Below, in pieces: positions 55,499-64,000 of a DNA stretch of 64,000 nucleotides (positions are counted from its first letter, which is position 1; the number at the start of each line of letters is the position of its first letter). The DNA is from Emticicia soli (GTDB lineage: Bacteria; Bacteroidota; Bacteroidia; Cytophagales; Spirosomataceae). Below the pieces are notes generated by a model. The model saw only the letters and a list, made by a program, of their open reading frames with translations. It was not told the origin of the DNA and ran no database searches. The stretch spans positions 124,001 to 188,000 of the forward strand of contig NZ_JBBEWC010000001.1 of assembly GCF_037860775.1 (NCBI RefSeq), in the 5' to 3' direction. The translations under genes were made by a program, and so were the position numbers.

Positions 55499-57883
55499 AT
55501 GAAAAACACCATTTTTCTACTCTGTTTCTTAACAGGCCTTGCAGTGTTTGCTCAGCAACCTGCTACCACGCAATACAATGCCAATACTCGCTTTGAGCAA
55601 ATGGGTACCGAGTTACCGACTCCAAACACCTATCGTACAGCCTCAGGCGCACCGGGTAAAGACTATTGGCAACAAAAAGCCGACTACGATATAAAAGTAG
55701 AGCTCGACGATGTTAATCAGCGCATTATTGGCACTGAGGTAATTACTTATACCAACAAATCGCCTGATGAATTGCGCTATATCTGGTTACAGCTTGACCA
55801 GAATATGTTTGAAAAGACCTCTATCAATGCCATGACAAAAACAGGTAGCATTGAAAATAACCAAATGTCTTTCGGCGCTATTCAAGGCATTAACTCGCCA
55901 AGTGCTGTAAGAGCTACTATTACGGGCAATAAAGAGTATGGTTATAAAATTACGGTAGTAAAAGACGCTAAAACAGGCGCTGACTTGGTATATACTATCA
56001 ACAATACTATGATGCGTGTTGAAGTACCTGTTCCTTTGAAAACAGGTCAGTCTTACGCTTTCCGTGTCGACTGGAACTACAATATTAATGAATATTACGG
56101 CCGTGCAGGTTTGGAGTATTTTCCGAAAGATGGCAACTTTAATTATTTCATTGCACACTGGTTCCCTCGTATGGCGGTATATGACGATGTAAACGGCTGG
56201 CAACATAAACAGTTTATTGGCCAGGGTGAGTTTACTTTGCCATTTGGCGATTATAAAGTAGAAATTACCGTACCAAACGACCACGTTGTAGGCGCAACAG
56301 GCGAATGCCAGAACTACGATAAAGTTTTAAGCAACACCCAACTGAAACGTTGGGAACAAGCTAAAAACTCAAAAACGCCTGTATTGATAGTAACACAGGC
56401 TGAAGCAGAAGCCGCAGAAAAAGGTAAACCAACAGGCAAAAAAACCTGGATTTACAAAGCCGCCAACGTGCGTGACTTTGCCTTTGCATCGTCTCGTAAG
56501 TTTATCTGGGATGCCATGCAAACCGATGTCTATAACAATGGCCGTAAAATATGGTCGATGTCTTTTTACTCAAAAGAGGGTAATCCACTTTGGGGACAAT
56601 ATTCAACCAGAGTAGTAGAGCACACTTTGAAAAGCTATGGTAGCCGTACTATTCAGTACCCTTATCCGGTAGCTATTTCTTGTCATGCTACTGCGGGTGG
56701 TGGTATGGAATATCCTATGATTTCGTTCAACGGTGGTCGTCCTGAGCCAGATGGTACTTATTCAGAACAAACCAAAGCAGGTATGATTGGCGTAATTATC
56801 CATGAAGTAGGGCACAACTTCTTCCCGATGATTGTGAACACAGACGAACGCCAATGGACATGGATGGACGAAGGCTTAAACACTTTTTGCCAGTATCTGG
56901 CCGAACAAGAGTGGGACCGCAATTTTCCGTCTCGCCGGGGTGAGCCACAATACATTGTGCCTTACATGAAAACCGACAAGTCGCAACTATCGCCTATCAT
57001 GACCAGCTCTGACAACGTAATTTCACTAGGGCCAAATGCTTATGCAAAGCCTGCTACTGGCTTAAATATGCTCCGTGAGACCATTATGGGTCGTGAGTTG
57101 TTCGACTATGCTTTTAAAGAATATGCACGCCGCTGGGCGTTTAAATCGCCTCAACCTGCCGATTTCTTCCGTACAATGGAAGATGCCTCAGGTGTTGACC
57201 TTGACTGGTTCTGGAAAGGCTGGTTCTACGGCGTTGAGCCAGTTGACCAAGACCTGGCAGAAGTAGAATGGTATGCTATTGATACCCAAGACCCTGTTGC
57301 CAAAAAAGCGGCCGATAGAGCTGATTTTGAAGCAAAGCGTGAAACGATGAGCAATATCCGTAACAAAACAGACATTAAGCAAACAGTAGTAGAAGCTGAC
57401 TCAACTATGAGAGATTTCTACAACTCTTATGATAAGTTTGCTGTTACGGCGGCTGACCAACAGAAATCAGAACAATACAAAGCGAGTTTGTCTGACGATG
57501 AGCGCAAAATGCTTGAAGAAGGTAAAAACTTCTATGTATTGAAAATCAAAAATAAAGGTGGTTTACCAATGCCTGTTATCATAAAACTAGATTATGAAGA
57601 TGGCACGAATGAGATTGTAAGAATACCGGCCGAAATCTGGCGTTTGAATGACCAGGAAATCAAGAAGACACTTCCTACCACCAAAAGAGTAACAAAGTTT
57701 ACACTTGACCCATTCTATGAGATTGCCGATATTGATACAGCTAATAACTCATTCCCTCGTGAACCTGAGAAGCCAAGCAAGTTTCAGGCATTCAAACAAA
57801 GAAGTTTCCAAGCGGGGCCTAATCCTATGCAGCAAGCAAAAAAGAATCAGCCTTCAGGCGTACAAACTAGTGGAAAGAATTAA
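55499..57883 (+). CDS. Exported M1-family metallopeptidase
   Basis: 794 residues. Signal peptide MKNTIFLLCFLTGLAVFA, then Q. The N-terminal beta saddle (DYDIKVELDDVNQRIIGTEVITYTNKSPDELRYIWLQLDQN) precedes the catalytic domain. Its zinc site is HEVGH (His435, Glu436, His439) with Glu458 in TWMDEGLN. The usual GxMEN exopeptidase motif appears as GGGMEYPM. The C-terminal part is helical and basic, ending QQAKKNQPSGVQT, with no T9SS sorting domain. It probably digests peptides in the periplasm. Flanked by terminators on both sides. Confidence 0.92.
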   Translation: MKNTIFLLCFLTGLAVFAQQPATTQYNANTRFEQMGTELPTPNTYRTASGAPGKDYWQQKADYDIKVELDDVNQRIIGTEVITYTNKSPDELRYIWLQLDQNMFEKTSINAMTKTGSIENNQMSFGAIQGINSPSAVRATITGNKEYGYKITVVKDAKTGADLVYTINNTMMRVEVPVPLKTGQSYAFRVDWNYNINEYYGRAGLEYFPKDGNFNYFIAHWFPRMAVYDDVNGWQHKQFIGQGEFTLPFGDYKVEITVPNDHVVGATGECQNYDKVLSNTQLKRWEQAKNSKTPVLIVTQAEAEAAEKGKPTGKKTWIYKAANVRDFAFASSRKFIWDAMQTDVYNNGRKIWSMSFYSKEGNPLWGQYSTRVVEHTLKSYGSRTIQYPYPVAISCHATAGGGMEYPMISFNGGRPEPDGTYSEQTKAGMIGVIIHEVGHNFFPMIVNTDERQWTWMDEGLNTFCQYLAEQEWDRNFPSRRGEPQYIVPYMKTDKSQLSPIMTSSDNVISLGPNAYAKPATGLNMLRETIMGRELFDYAFKEYARRWAFKSPQPADFFRTMEDASGVDLDWFWKGWFYGVEPVDQDLAEVEWYAIDTQDPVAKKAADRADFEAKRETMSNIRNKTDIKQTVVEADSTMRDFYNSYDKFAVTAADQQKSEQYKASLSDDERKMLEEGKNFYVLKIKNKGGLPMPVIIKLDYEDGTNEIVRIPAEIWRLNDQEIKKTLPTTKRVTKFTLDPFYEIADIDTANNSFPREPEKPSKFQAFKQRSFQAGPNPMQQAKKNQPSGVQTSGKN

Positions 57884-57912
57884 TCCTGTCTCTGTTTTTA
57901 TATAAATTAAGA

Positions 57913-57942
57913 AAGCCGAAGTGAAAACTTCGGCTTCTTTTT
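57913..57942 (+). terminator. Terminator after the M1 peptidase gene
   Basis: AAGCCGAAGT (57913-57922) and ACTTCGGCTT (57927-57936) with a GAAA-type loop are followed by CTTTTTT. Confidence 0.85.
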
Positions 57943-58026
57943 TACAATTAAAAATATATTAGTAATAATCTGTTTTTTACACAGAGCGAATCATCAATAA
58001 CCCTTTGCATCTTTTATAAAATGAAA

Positions 58027-58053
58027 AATCCGCAGTAGCTTCTACTGCGGATT
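58027..58053 (-). terminator. Terminator after the S8 peptidase gene
   Basis: AATCCGCAGTA (58027-58037) and TACTGCGGATT (58043-58053) form a perfect 11-bp stem; on the minus strand the stem is followed by TTTTTC. It lies 28 bp after the stop of the minus-strand gene. Confidence 0.82.
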
Positions 58054-58080
58054 CGAACATTTATTCAACATTTGTTATTA

Positions 58081-59667
58081 TCATTTCGACATCTCCAATG
58101 CCATTTTCACAGCATTATAAGCATTTACCATACCACCTGTCAACGACAAATCTTCAAACTTCACAATCTCTTTAGAGCCCGGTTTATTTACTCTTAACTC
58201 AGGTAGTTTTACCGATGAATCTAAAATGATTTTTTTGATTTGCGCAGCTGTCAACTCAGGGAAATAAGATTTCAATAAGGCAGCAACACCTGTAGTAGCC
58301 GGAGCAGCCATACTTGTTCCGCTTTTCTCTTCGTATTTAGAACCCGGCACGGTTGAGTAAATATCAACACCCGGTGCAAATACATCAACGTTTTTCTTGC
58401 CATAGTTACTGAACTCAGCTACTGAATTTGGCTCACTCTTCCATGATAACGCCCCTACTGTAATCCAGTTTTCGGCTTTTTGTCCATTTTCATAATTAGC
58501 TGTTGGGTAATGTACATCTACGTCAATATCAAGGTTGTCGTTACCTGCCGCAGCTACCAACAATACTCCTTTCGATTGTGCATATTTCACGGCATCATCT
58601 ACCCATTTTTTCTCTGGTGAATACGGTTTCCCAAAACTCATGTTTATGATTTGTGCACCATTATCAGCAGCATAACGAATCGCATTTGCTACATCTTTAT
58701 CTCTTTCGTCACCATCAGGTACAGTACGTACTACCATTAGTTGCACGTTATCGCATACACCCATAATTCCTATATTATTGTTACGGTTAGCACCAATAAT
58801 ACCGGCAACGTGCGTGCCGTGCATTCCGTCAGGGCCTAATACTTCGTTGTTGCCATACTCACCATATTGCAATTTATCTGGTTTGTCACCAACTACTGTA
58901 CGTGGATTATAATCAAGGTTGTAATTATATTTTAACTGACCTTCGTAGTGTTCTACGGCTTCTTTAATATCGTTACCAGAAGCCCCTAATTCTATAAATT
59001 TCTCTAACGTACGTTTTGCAGCTCTTACTGTGCGGTCGGCGTTGTTTTCGTCTATGCCTGTAATGTTTTCTTTAGTAAGCGTTTCTACTTTCAGGTAGTT
59101 TTTCAATACGGCTTCTGACTCTAAGTAGTTTTTATACAACTGCGCATAAAAAGGTGCATACTGCTCTGACTCTGAGCGTTTTTCTTCGTACTCTTTTTGT
59201 AATTTACCATACAACTCATATTCAGCCTGATTTTTACGAATCAGTTTCTTAGATGGTTTATCGCCGAATTTATCTTTCAGTTGTTTTAGCATACGGGTAA
59301 TCTCAACCTGCTCGTGGTTTACGTCCTGCCCGTCTTTACCCCCCAGAAAATCCCAGCCATTTATGTCATCAATGAATCCGTTTTTATCATCATCTTTGCC
59401 ATTACCTGCTATTTCTTTGGCGTTTACCCATATTTTATCTTTCAGGTCTTCGTGGTTTGTATCTGTACCGCCGTCAATTACTGCTACCACTACCGGTTTT
59501 GAAGTGCGGCCTTTCAATAATTCCTGATAAGCACGCTCAACACTCATACCCCGAATACCGTCTTTCTCGAAATCAAGATTTTGCCAGTTAGGTTTAGTTT
59601 TTAGGTCTTGTGCGTTAGTTTGAAGGAAAAAAGGGAATAAAAAAACTGCAAAAAGTATTTTTTTCAT
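58081..59667 (-). CDS. Exported S8 (subtilisin-like) serine peptidase with long D-H insertion
   Basis: 528 residues. Signal peptide MKKILFAVFLFPFFLQTNA, then Q. The triad is Asp65 (VVAVIDGGTDTNHEDLK), His286 (MHGTHVAGIIGA) and Ser452 (SGTSMAAPATTG), with the oxyanion Asn in VAAAGND. Between Asp and His lies an insertion of about 170 residues more than in subtilisin, charged and helical (RMLKQLKDKFGDKPSKKLIRKNQAEYELYGKLQKEYEEKRSE...). There is no T9SS sorting domain, so it should stay periplasmic. Monocistronic. Confidence 0.93.
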   Translation of the reverse strand: MKKILFAVFLFPFFLQTNAQDLKTKPNWQNLDFEKDGIRGMSVERAYQELLKGRTSKPVVVAVIDGGTDTNHEDLKDKIWVNAKEIAGNGKDDDKNGFIDDINGWDFLGGKDGQDVNHEQVEITRMLKQLKDKFGDKPSKKLIRKNQAEYELYGKLQKEYEEKRSESEQYAPFYAQLYKNYLESEAVLKNYLKVETLTKENITGIDENNADRTVRAAKRTLEKFIELGASGNDIKEAVEHYEGQLKYNYNLDYNPRTVVGDKPDKLQYGEYGNNEVLGPDGMHGTHVAGIIGANRNNNIGIMGVCDNVQLMVVRTVPDGDERDKDVANAIRYAADNGAQIINMSFGKPYSPEKKWVDDAVKYAQSKGVLLVAAAGNDNLDIDVDVHYPTANYENGQKAENWITVGALSWKSEPNSVAEFSNYGKKNVDVFAPGVDIYSTVPGSKYEEKSGTSMAAPATTGVAALLKSYFPELTAAQIKKIILDSSVKLPELRVNKPGSKEIVKFEDLSLTGGMVNAYNAVKMALEMSK

Positions 59668-59820
59668 TGTCTAGTTTTTAGTTTGAAATAGAAATCCGTT
59701 TAGTTAAAGTATAGTGTCTTATCAACAATTAATCCAATATTATAAAAATGTAAACTGCGAATTAAACGAATTGGTTCGAGTTTTATTTAACCCATATTGG
59801 GTTATTTTATTTAATGGACA

Positions 59821-60957
59821 TTACAATTGTGCCAATGCCTGACTGAAATCAGCTATCAAATCTTCGATGTTTTCGATACCTACCGAAATCCTCAAAAGAT
59901 TATCAGGACTTACCGAATGTGCACCCTCAGCCGACTTCCGATGTTCTATTAAAGTTTCTACACCACCTAAACTTGTGGCGTGTTTCACCAACTTTAAGTG
60001 TGACGTTAGTTTTAGTGCCGCCTCTTGCCCACCTTTTACCACAATAGACATCATACCTCCGAAACCGTTCTGCATCTGCTTTTTAGCTACTTTGTGGTAC
60101 TCGTTCGATTTTAAGCCCGGATAATTTACTTTTTCTATCTGAGGGTAATTCTCTAAAAAAGTAGCCAGTTTCATGGCATTCTGTGCATGTACAGGCATTC
60201 TGACAGCAAAGGTTGCGAGGCTACGGAATAATAACCAACAATCAAACGGCGATGGGATTACGCCTCCGGTAGTCTGGAAATTTCTTATTCTTGCTTTTAA
60301 CTCCTGCGGCAGCGTATTGTTAAGCACTATACAGCCACTGATAATATCAGAATGCCCTCCAAAATATTTGGTAGTAGAGTGCATGATAATATCAACGCCA
60401 AAATCAAAAGGTTTAGTAAAATAAGGCGTTGCCCAAGTGTTATCGCAGCCTGTAAGTATATTTTTAGCATTAGCCAGTTTTACCACTGCCTGAATATCGG
60501 TTATTTTCAAACTCGGGTTCGAAGGCGTTTCTATCCAGATAAGTTTTGTATTTTTCTTTATGGCTTTTTTTACCTGATTAATGTCTGTCATATCAACAGG
60601 TGTGCAGGTCATGCCCCAATGCCCGTAGAGGCTTTCTATCATGTATCGGGTACCATAATAAATATCGTCTGGTAAAATTACATGGCTATTAGCTCCTAAA
60701 GCATGAAAAACACTCATGGTTGCGGCTTGCCCTGACGAAAAAGCGATGGCGTCAGTTCCGCCCTCTAGTGCCGCAAGTTTTTCTTCAAGCATTCGTCGGT
60801 TAGGATTCGATGCCCTTGCATAAATATCTCGGCCTTCTACAAAGCTTCCGTCTTGGGCACGTTCAAAAGTAGAAGAAAGAATAATGGGTGGAATTACGGC
60901 TCCGGTAGTAGGTTCGCCATGATTTCCGGTATGAATGCTTAGAGTTTCTAATTTCAT
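59821..60957 (-). CDS. Cystathionine gamma-synthase/gamma-lyase family PLP enzyme
   Basis: 378 residues, Cys/Met-metabolism PLP enzyme. PLP Lys197 lies in IMHSTTKYFGGHSDI. Other motifs are YARASNPNRRMLEEKLAALEGG, SSGQAATMSVF, DDIYYGTRYM, ETPSNPSLKI, CDNTWATPYF and the C-terminal SLGGVETLIEHRKSAEGA...NLLRISVGIENIEDLI. The family includes cystathionine gamma-synthase, gamma-lyase and O-acetylhomoserine sulfhydrylase; sequence alone does not separate them. It is divergent from argB, with a TATATTTG -7 box at 61009-61016. Confidence 0.92.
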   Translation of the reverse strand: MKLETLSIHTGNHGEPTTGAVIPPIILSSTFERAQDGSFVEGRDIYARASNPNRRMLEEKLAALEGGTDAIAFSSGQAATMSVFHALGANSHVILPDDIYYGTRYMIESLYGHWGMTCTPVDMTDINQVKKAIKKNTKLIWIETPSNPSLKITDIQAVVKLANAKNILTGCDNTWATPYFTKPFDFGVDIIMHSTTKYFGGHSDIISGCIVLNNTLPQELKARIRNFQTTGGVIPSPFDCWLLFRSLATFAVRMPVHAQNAMKLATFLENYPQIEKVNYPGLKSNEYHKVAKKQMQNGFGGMMSIVVKGGQEAALKLTSHLKLVKHATSLGGVETLIEHRKSAEGAHSVSPDNLLRISVGIENIEDLIADFSQALAQL

Positions 60958-61008
60958 GTGTAATTTTGGAGATTAATTCAGCTATCTGTGTTGTACTACA
61001 GAAAGCGG

Positions 61009-61016
61009 CAAATATA
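61009..61016 (-). promoter_or_regulatory. -7 box of the cystathionine synthase/lyase gene
   Basis: TATATTTG on the minus strand fits TAnnTTTG and lies 51 bp before the ATG, in the 67-bp divergent gap with argB. Confidence 0.4.
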
Positions 61017-61024
61017 ACCATTAA

Positions 61025-61813
61025 ATGAAGCAAAAACTTAACATTATAAAAATCGGTGGGAATGTCATCGACAATCCTCGTGCCTTAGCTCAATTCCTAA
61101 ACGACTTCTCAGCGCTATCAGATGCCAAAATCCTGATTCATGGTGGTGGCAAAATAGCTACCAAAATAGCCGTTAAACTTGATGTAGAAACCAAAATGGT
61201 AGACGGCCGACGTATTACCGACCTGCCAATGCTTGAAGTAGTAACAATGGTATATGGCGGCTTGGTAAATAAACAGGTAGTGGCACAGCTACAAGCTTTA
61301 GGTTGTAATGCCATTGGGCTTACAGGTGCCGATGCTGGTGTGATATTGGCTAAAAAACGCCCTGTACGAGAGATTGACTATGGTTATGTGGGTGATGTTG
61401 AGAAAGTGAACGATGCCATTATCAAGAATTTTATAGATAATGATTTGACTCCGGTTTTTGCCCCGCTTACGTTTGATAAAGACGGCAATATACTTAATAC
61501 CAATGCCGATACACAGGCATCGTCGGTGGCTGTGGCAATGTCAAGCCATTTTGATGTAAATCTGATTTATTGTTTTGAGAAAAAAGGTGTACTTTCAGAC
61601 CCTGAAGATAATGATTCGGTGATTCCGACACTTACACCTGCCAGCTATGCCGATTATAAGGCTTCAGGTGCGATTAATGCGGGCATGATTCCGAAATTAG
61701 ATAATGCTTTTGCTGCGCTACAGAAGGGTGTTTCGAAAGTAATTATCTGCCATGCAGACGAATTACAGCAAGCCGTAGCGCAAGGGCAAAGCGGAACACA
61801 AATTATTCTTTAA
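61025..61813 (+). CDS. argB: Acetylglutamate kinase (or N-succinylglutamate kinase)
   Basis: 262 residues, amino-acid kinase fold. IIKIGGNVIDNP and LIHGGGKIATKIAVKL bind nucleotide and phosphate; GLTGADAGVILAKKRP, NTNADTQASSVAVAMSSHF and AGMIPKLDNAFAAL are family landmarks. It phosphorylates the gamma-carboxyl of N-acylglutamate in arginine synthesis. Some Bacteroidota use N-succinyl rather than N-acetyl intermediates, and the substrate cannot be told here. It is followed after 31 bp by an argE-like deacetylase gene, so both are probably one operon. Confidence 0.95.
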   Translation: MKQKLNIIKIGGNVIDNPRALAQFLNDFSALSDAKILIHGGGKIATKIAVKLDVETKMVDGRRITDLPMLEVVTMVYGGLVNKQVVAQLQALGCNAIGLTGADAGVILAKKRPVREIDYGYVGDVEKVNDAIIKNFIDNDLTPVFAPLTFDKDGNILNTNADTQASSVAVAMSSHFDVNLIYCFEKKGVLSDPEDNDSVIPTLTPASYADYKASGAINAGMIPKLDNAFAALQKGVSKVIICHADELQQAVAQGQSGTQIIL

Positions 61814-61844
61814 CTTTGCAGTACTAATATTATTATAGAGATAT

Positions 61845-62924
61845 ATGATTCAAAATTCCAATCTGGTTGAGACACTGACAAACGATGCGATTGAGTTACT
61901 GAAAGATTTAATCCAGACCGAATCTTTTAGTAAGCAGGAAGATGAAACAGCCGCTATTATTGAAGAATTTTTTCGGGCAAGAAATATTCCGTACCGCAGA
62001 AAGAAAAACAATATATGGGCAAGAAACAAATACTTTGATGCCAGCAAACCTACTGTATTGCTCAATTCTCACCATGATACGGTAAAACCTAACCCGTCGT
62101 GGACACTTAACCCATTTAACCCTTTGCTAAAAGATGGCAAGTTGTATGGTTTAGGCAGCAATGATGCTGGCGGTTGCTTGGTTTCATTGATTGCCACTTT
62201 TTGTTATTTCTACTACCGTGACGATTTAACTTATAATGTGATTATGGCTGCTACGGCCGAAGAAGAGATTTCAGGACGTGAGGGATTGGAAATGGTAGCA
62301 CCGGAATTACCCGAAATTTCGTTTGCCATTGTAGGCGAGCCTACGCAGATGCATCTGGCAGTAGCCGAAAAAGGGCTGTTAGTATTAGATTGTATTGCAC
62401 ATGGTAAATCGGGGCATGCAGCAAGAAACGAAGGCGAAAACGCTATTTATAAAGCAATACAAGATATTAACTGGTTTCAGACTCATCAATTCCCTAAAGT
62501 ATCAGAGAATCTTGGGCCAATTAAAATGACGGTTACTATCATCGGCGCCGGAACGCAACACAATGTAGTGCCAGATACCTGTAAGTTTACTGTTGATATT
62601 AGGGTAACAGAGCAATACACTTTAGAAGAAATTATTGAAACCGTAAGAAAGAATATCGGTAGTGAGGTAATTCCGCGTTCGATTCGCTTGAAACCATCGA
62701 GTATTCCAATGGAACACCCGATTGTACAGGCGGGTATATCGATGGGGCGTACTACTTATGGCTCACCGACTACTTCTGACCAAGCTTTGTTAGATTGCCC
62801 ATCTCTAAAAATGGGTCCTGGTGATTCAGCACGTTCGCATACCGCCGATGAGTATATTTATCTGGAAGAAATAGTAGAAGGCATTCAGTTATATATACAA
62901 ATGCTTGAGAAAGTAATTCTTTAA
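61845..62924 (+). CDS. M20-family N-acyl-ornithine/citrulline deacetylase-like protein
   Basis: 359 residues. Metal-binding motifs of M20 enzymes: NSHHDTVKPNPSWTLNPFNP (His and Asp ligands), YGLGSNDAGGCLVSL (Asp), TAEEEISGREG (Glu base) and VGEPT. The dimerisation domain holds HGKSGHAARNEGENAI, and GPGDSARSHTADEYI supplies the last ligand His. Position behind argB argues for removal of the N-acyl group in arginine synthesis (ArgE-like); in Bacteroidota this can act on N-acetyl- or N-succinyl-citrulline. Substrate not proven. Confidence 0.92.
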   Translation: MIQNSNLVETLTNDAIELLKDLIQTESFSKQEDETAAIIEEFFRARNIPYRRKKNNIWARNKYFDASKPTVLLNSHHDTVKPNPSWTLNPFNPLLKDGKLYGLGSNDAGGCLVSLIATFCYFYYRDDLTYNVIMAATAEEEISGREGLEMVAPELPEISFAIVGEPTQMHLAVAEKGLLVLDCIAHGKSGHAARNEGENAIYKAIQDINWFQTHQFPKVSENLGPIKMTVTIIGAGTQHNVVPDTCKFTVDIRVTEQYTLEEIIETVRKNIGSEVIPRSIRLKPSSIPMEHPIVQAGISMGRTTYGSPTTSDQALLDCPSLKMGPGDSARSHTADEYIYLEEIVEGIQLYIQMLEKVIL

Positions 62925-62948
62925 GATAGAAGAATCAAATAATCATTA

Positions 62949-63392
62949 ATGAATATCATTTTTTACTTCTTTGCCATACTTTGCGGGGTAGCCAACAGCA
63001 TTCAATCAGGTGTGAATGCCGAGCTTCGCAAATCTATCAATAACCCAATCTATACGGCTATTTTTTCTTTTTCGATTGGCTTGATAAGTTTATTACTCAT
63101 AACACCGCTTTTCAAAGAGCCTTTTCCGTCGCTGGCTTCGCTTAAATCGATAGCATGGTGGAAATGGACAGGTGGGCTTTTGGGTGCTTTTTTTGTAACT
63201 ACCGTTATATTGAGTATTCAGCGAGTTGGCTCGGCCAATATGCTGGCACTTATCGTAGCAGGCCAGTTAATTACAGCCATGACCCTCGACCACTTTGGTT
63301 TATTGGGTTTCAAAATACACCCAATCAGCGTGTGGCGCATTATTGGCGGAATAGTAACTGTAATAGGGGTTTATTTAATAGTGAAGAACTAG
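62949..63392 (+). CDS. DMT-superfamily small membrane transporter (DUF606/YdcZ-like)
   Basis: 147 residues with about five hydrophobic helices: IIFYFFAILCGVANSIQSGVNAEL, YTAIFSFSIGLISLLLITPLF, WKWTGGLLGAFFVTTVILSIQ, ANMLALIVAGQLITAMTLDHFG and IIGGIVTVIGVYLIV. The sequence GVNAELRK...NPIYTAIFSFSIGLISL and the GQLITAMTLDHFGLLG motif are typical of the DUF606 family, half-size DMT transporters that dimerise. Substrate unknown. It follows the argB-argE pair after 24 bp and may be in the same transcript. Confidence 0.88.
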   Translation: MNIIFYFFAILCGVANSIQSGVNAELRKSINNPIYTAIFSFSIGLISLLLITPLFKEPFPSLASLKSIAWWKWTGGLLGAFFVTTVILSIQRVGSANMLALIVAGQLITAMTLDHFGLLGFKIHPISVWRIIGGIVTVIGVYLIVKN

Positions 63393-63400
63393 AGAGAACA

Positions 63401-63439
63401 TAGAAAGCATAATAAACTACTTCTTTATTATGCTTTCTA
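63401..63439. terminator. Bidirectional terminator overlapping the kdtA stop
   Basis: The 16-bp perfect arms TAGAAAGCATAATAAA (63401-63416) and TTTATTATGCTTTCTA (63424-63439) have a 7-nt loop. The right arm lies within the 3' end of the minus-strand Kdo transferase gene. Confidence 0.7.
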
Positions 63440-64000
63440 CAACTGTCATTATTTTTTGCGTAGCTCCTACATTATTTTCTACGTATTTCTGACATATTTT
63501 AGCGGCTTTAGCTCTTTGCTTTTCATCAGCTTTCATAGCTTGATATTTCACTTTCAGGTCTTCCATATTTTCAACCGGAAAAGCCCCTCCTAATTCTATC
63601 AAATCGGTAGCCTCCTGAAATTTATGGTAGGCTTTATTGCCGAAAAAGATAGGCATTCCGAAAGTAGCCGCTTCCAGAATATTATGTAAGCCTTTGCCAA
63701 AAGAACCACCAATAAAGGCATAGTCGGCGTATTGGTAAAGAGACGATAACATTCCGATATTATCAATAAACAGCACATCGTAAGAAGCTAAATCTTTCAC
63801 CTCGTCAGTATCAGAAAACAACACCGATTTCGCTGATAATTCTTTTCGCCAGATGGCTATTTCTGCATCATGAATTTCGTGCGGGGCTACAATAAATTTC
63901 GTATCATCTTTCAAGGCGTTCATCATAGGTATCAGCACATCCATATCAGTTTGCCATGCTGAGCCTATAATAAATACCTGATGCCCGTCTTTAAATGTTT
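63417..64000 (-). CDS. waaA: 3-deoxy-D-manno-octulosonic acid (Kdo) transferase, C-terminal part
   Basis: The frame is open to the window edge, so only the last 194 or so residues are seen; the internal ATG at 63944 is not the start, because upstream codons read FKDGHQVFIIGSAWQTDMD. This is the GT30 nucleotide-sugar domain of WaaA/KdtA: GSAWQTDMDVL, IVAPHEIHDAEI, IDNIGMLSSLYQYADYAFIGGSFGKGLHNILEAATFGMPIFFG and a C-terminal helix VIKK-like tail. It adds Kdo to lipid A on the cytosolic face of the inner membrane. The 5' part lies beyond the window. Confidence 0.93.
   Translation of the reverse strand, partial: TFKDGHQVFIIGSAWQTDMDVLIPMMNALKDDTKFIVAPHEIHDAEIAIWRKELSAKSVLFSDTDEVKDLASYDVLFIDNIGMLSSLYQYADYAFIGGSFGKGLHNILEAATFGMPIFFGNKAYHKFQEATDLIELGGAFPVENMEDLKVKYQAMKADEKQRAKAAKICQKYVENNVGATQKIMTVVESIIKK

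Noticed and set aside
55787..56284. 165-codon minus-strand frame inside the M1 peptidase gene
   Set aside because: It is fully antisense to the conserved N-terminal domain of the peptidase and shows no family features.
1..64000. CRISPR arrays, insertion sequences, prophage, integrases or rRNA/tRNA genes
   Set aside because: I looked along both strands for regular direct repeats, transposase motifs and RNA gene signatures and found none that hold up.

Overview
The window is an AT-rich chromosomal segment of a Bacteroidota bacterium, most likely order Cytophagales. Evidence for this: promoters of the Bacteroidota type (TTG near -33, TAnnTTTG near -7) in front of rpmG, tsf, rplM and an araC-type gene; a type IX secretion (T9SS) C-terminal sorting domain; a TonB-dependent receptor with a carboxypeptidase-regulatory N-terminus; the small Bacteroidota-specific DUF4295 gene next to rpmG and ftsY; and few recognisable Shine-Dalgarno sequences. 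I cannot name the genus from sequence alone. No rRNA, tRNA, CRISPR array, insertion sequence, phage or plasmid gene was seen. The region looks like ordinary, vertically inherited chromosome with several lineage-specific membrane and secreted systems.

Layout. 0-3.6 kb: end of a GNAT acetyltransferase, an RsmF-type rRNA methyltransferase, an outer-membrane barrel and tsf. 3.7-8.8 kb: two divergent lipoproteins sharing one N-terminal motif, a four-gene operon around a signal-peptide-bearing YidD protein, and a small barrel. 8.9-11.4 kb: a sugar-acid module (FAH-family dehydratase plus 2-oxoglutarate-semialdehyde dehydrogenase). 12.2-15.0 kb: hisH-hisA-GNAT-hisF. 15.0-18.6 kb: a PQQ-type sugar dehydrogenase, an alpha-toroid-like protein with a DxDD-T-A motif, and an MDR reductase. 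18.7-20.9 kb: rpmG, DUF4295, thioesterase, ftsY. 20.9-29.3 kb: a seven-gene minus-strand cluster for sugar or sugar-acid oxidation (two TIM-barrel isomerases, enolase-superfamily dehydratase, VOC protein, 2-hydroxyacid dehydrogenase, cytochrome c/beta-propeller dehydrogenase, ThuA). 29.5-36.3 kb: a GH3/beta-lactamase fusion, a PaaE-like reductase and a T9SS cargo protein. 36.4-38.6 kb: rplM-rpsI-rpsB with structured leaders. 38.6-43.5 kb: histidine kinase, lipoproteins, yebC, a CBM9-like protein and a FlaR-like kinase. 43.7-54.4 kb: TonB-dependent receptor, AraC regulator with a divergent membrane gene, a WYL-regulator/DinB/GyrI-like/AHSA1 operon, and a TPR/4-TM/DUF4097-kinase/LytTR operon. 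54.4-64 kb: ABA4-like protein, exported RidA, M1 and S8 peptidases, a cystathionine synthase/lyase, argB, an argE-like deacetylase, a DMT transporter and the start of a Kdo transferase.

The most unusual system is at 43.6-54.4 kb. A LytS-type histidine kinase carries a long DUF4097 beta-repeat domain in front of four membrane segments. It is co-transcribed with a LytTR response regulator, a 4-TM protein and an exported TPR-like protein. The promoter of this operon and the promoter of the TonB-dependent receptor 6 kb away carry the same bipartite element, TTTACTCCG-N12-TTTGTCAGAA. The two half-sites are 21 bp apart start to start, and both copies lie at exactly the same distance from a TAnnTTTG -7 box. 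This is what a direct-repeat LytTR activator site would look like, and it predicts that the kinase/regulator pair controls its own operon and the receptor.

Other notable items: the exported YidD whose signal peptide is encoded inside the end of the preceding gene; an EF-Ts with TEPV in place of the usual TDFV; tsf separated from rpsB; a ~150-bp imperfect palindrome near 1.7 kb; and a dispersed AATCACT-type intergenic hairpin repeat at 14.2 and 33.8 kb. Several long open frames begin with TTG or GTG. For hisH, the thioesterase, rplM and the GH3 fusion a non-ATG start is the best choice; elsewhere I moved the start to a downstream ATG.
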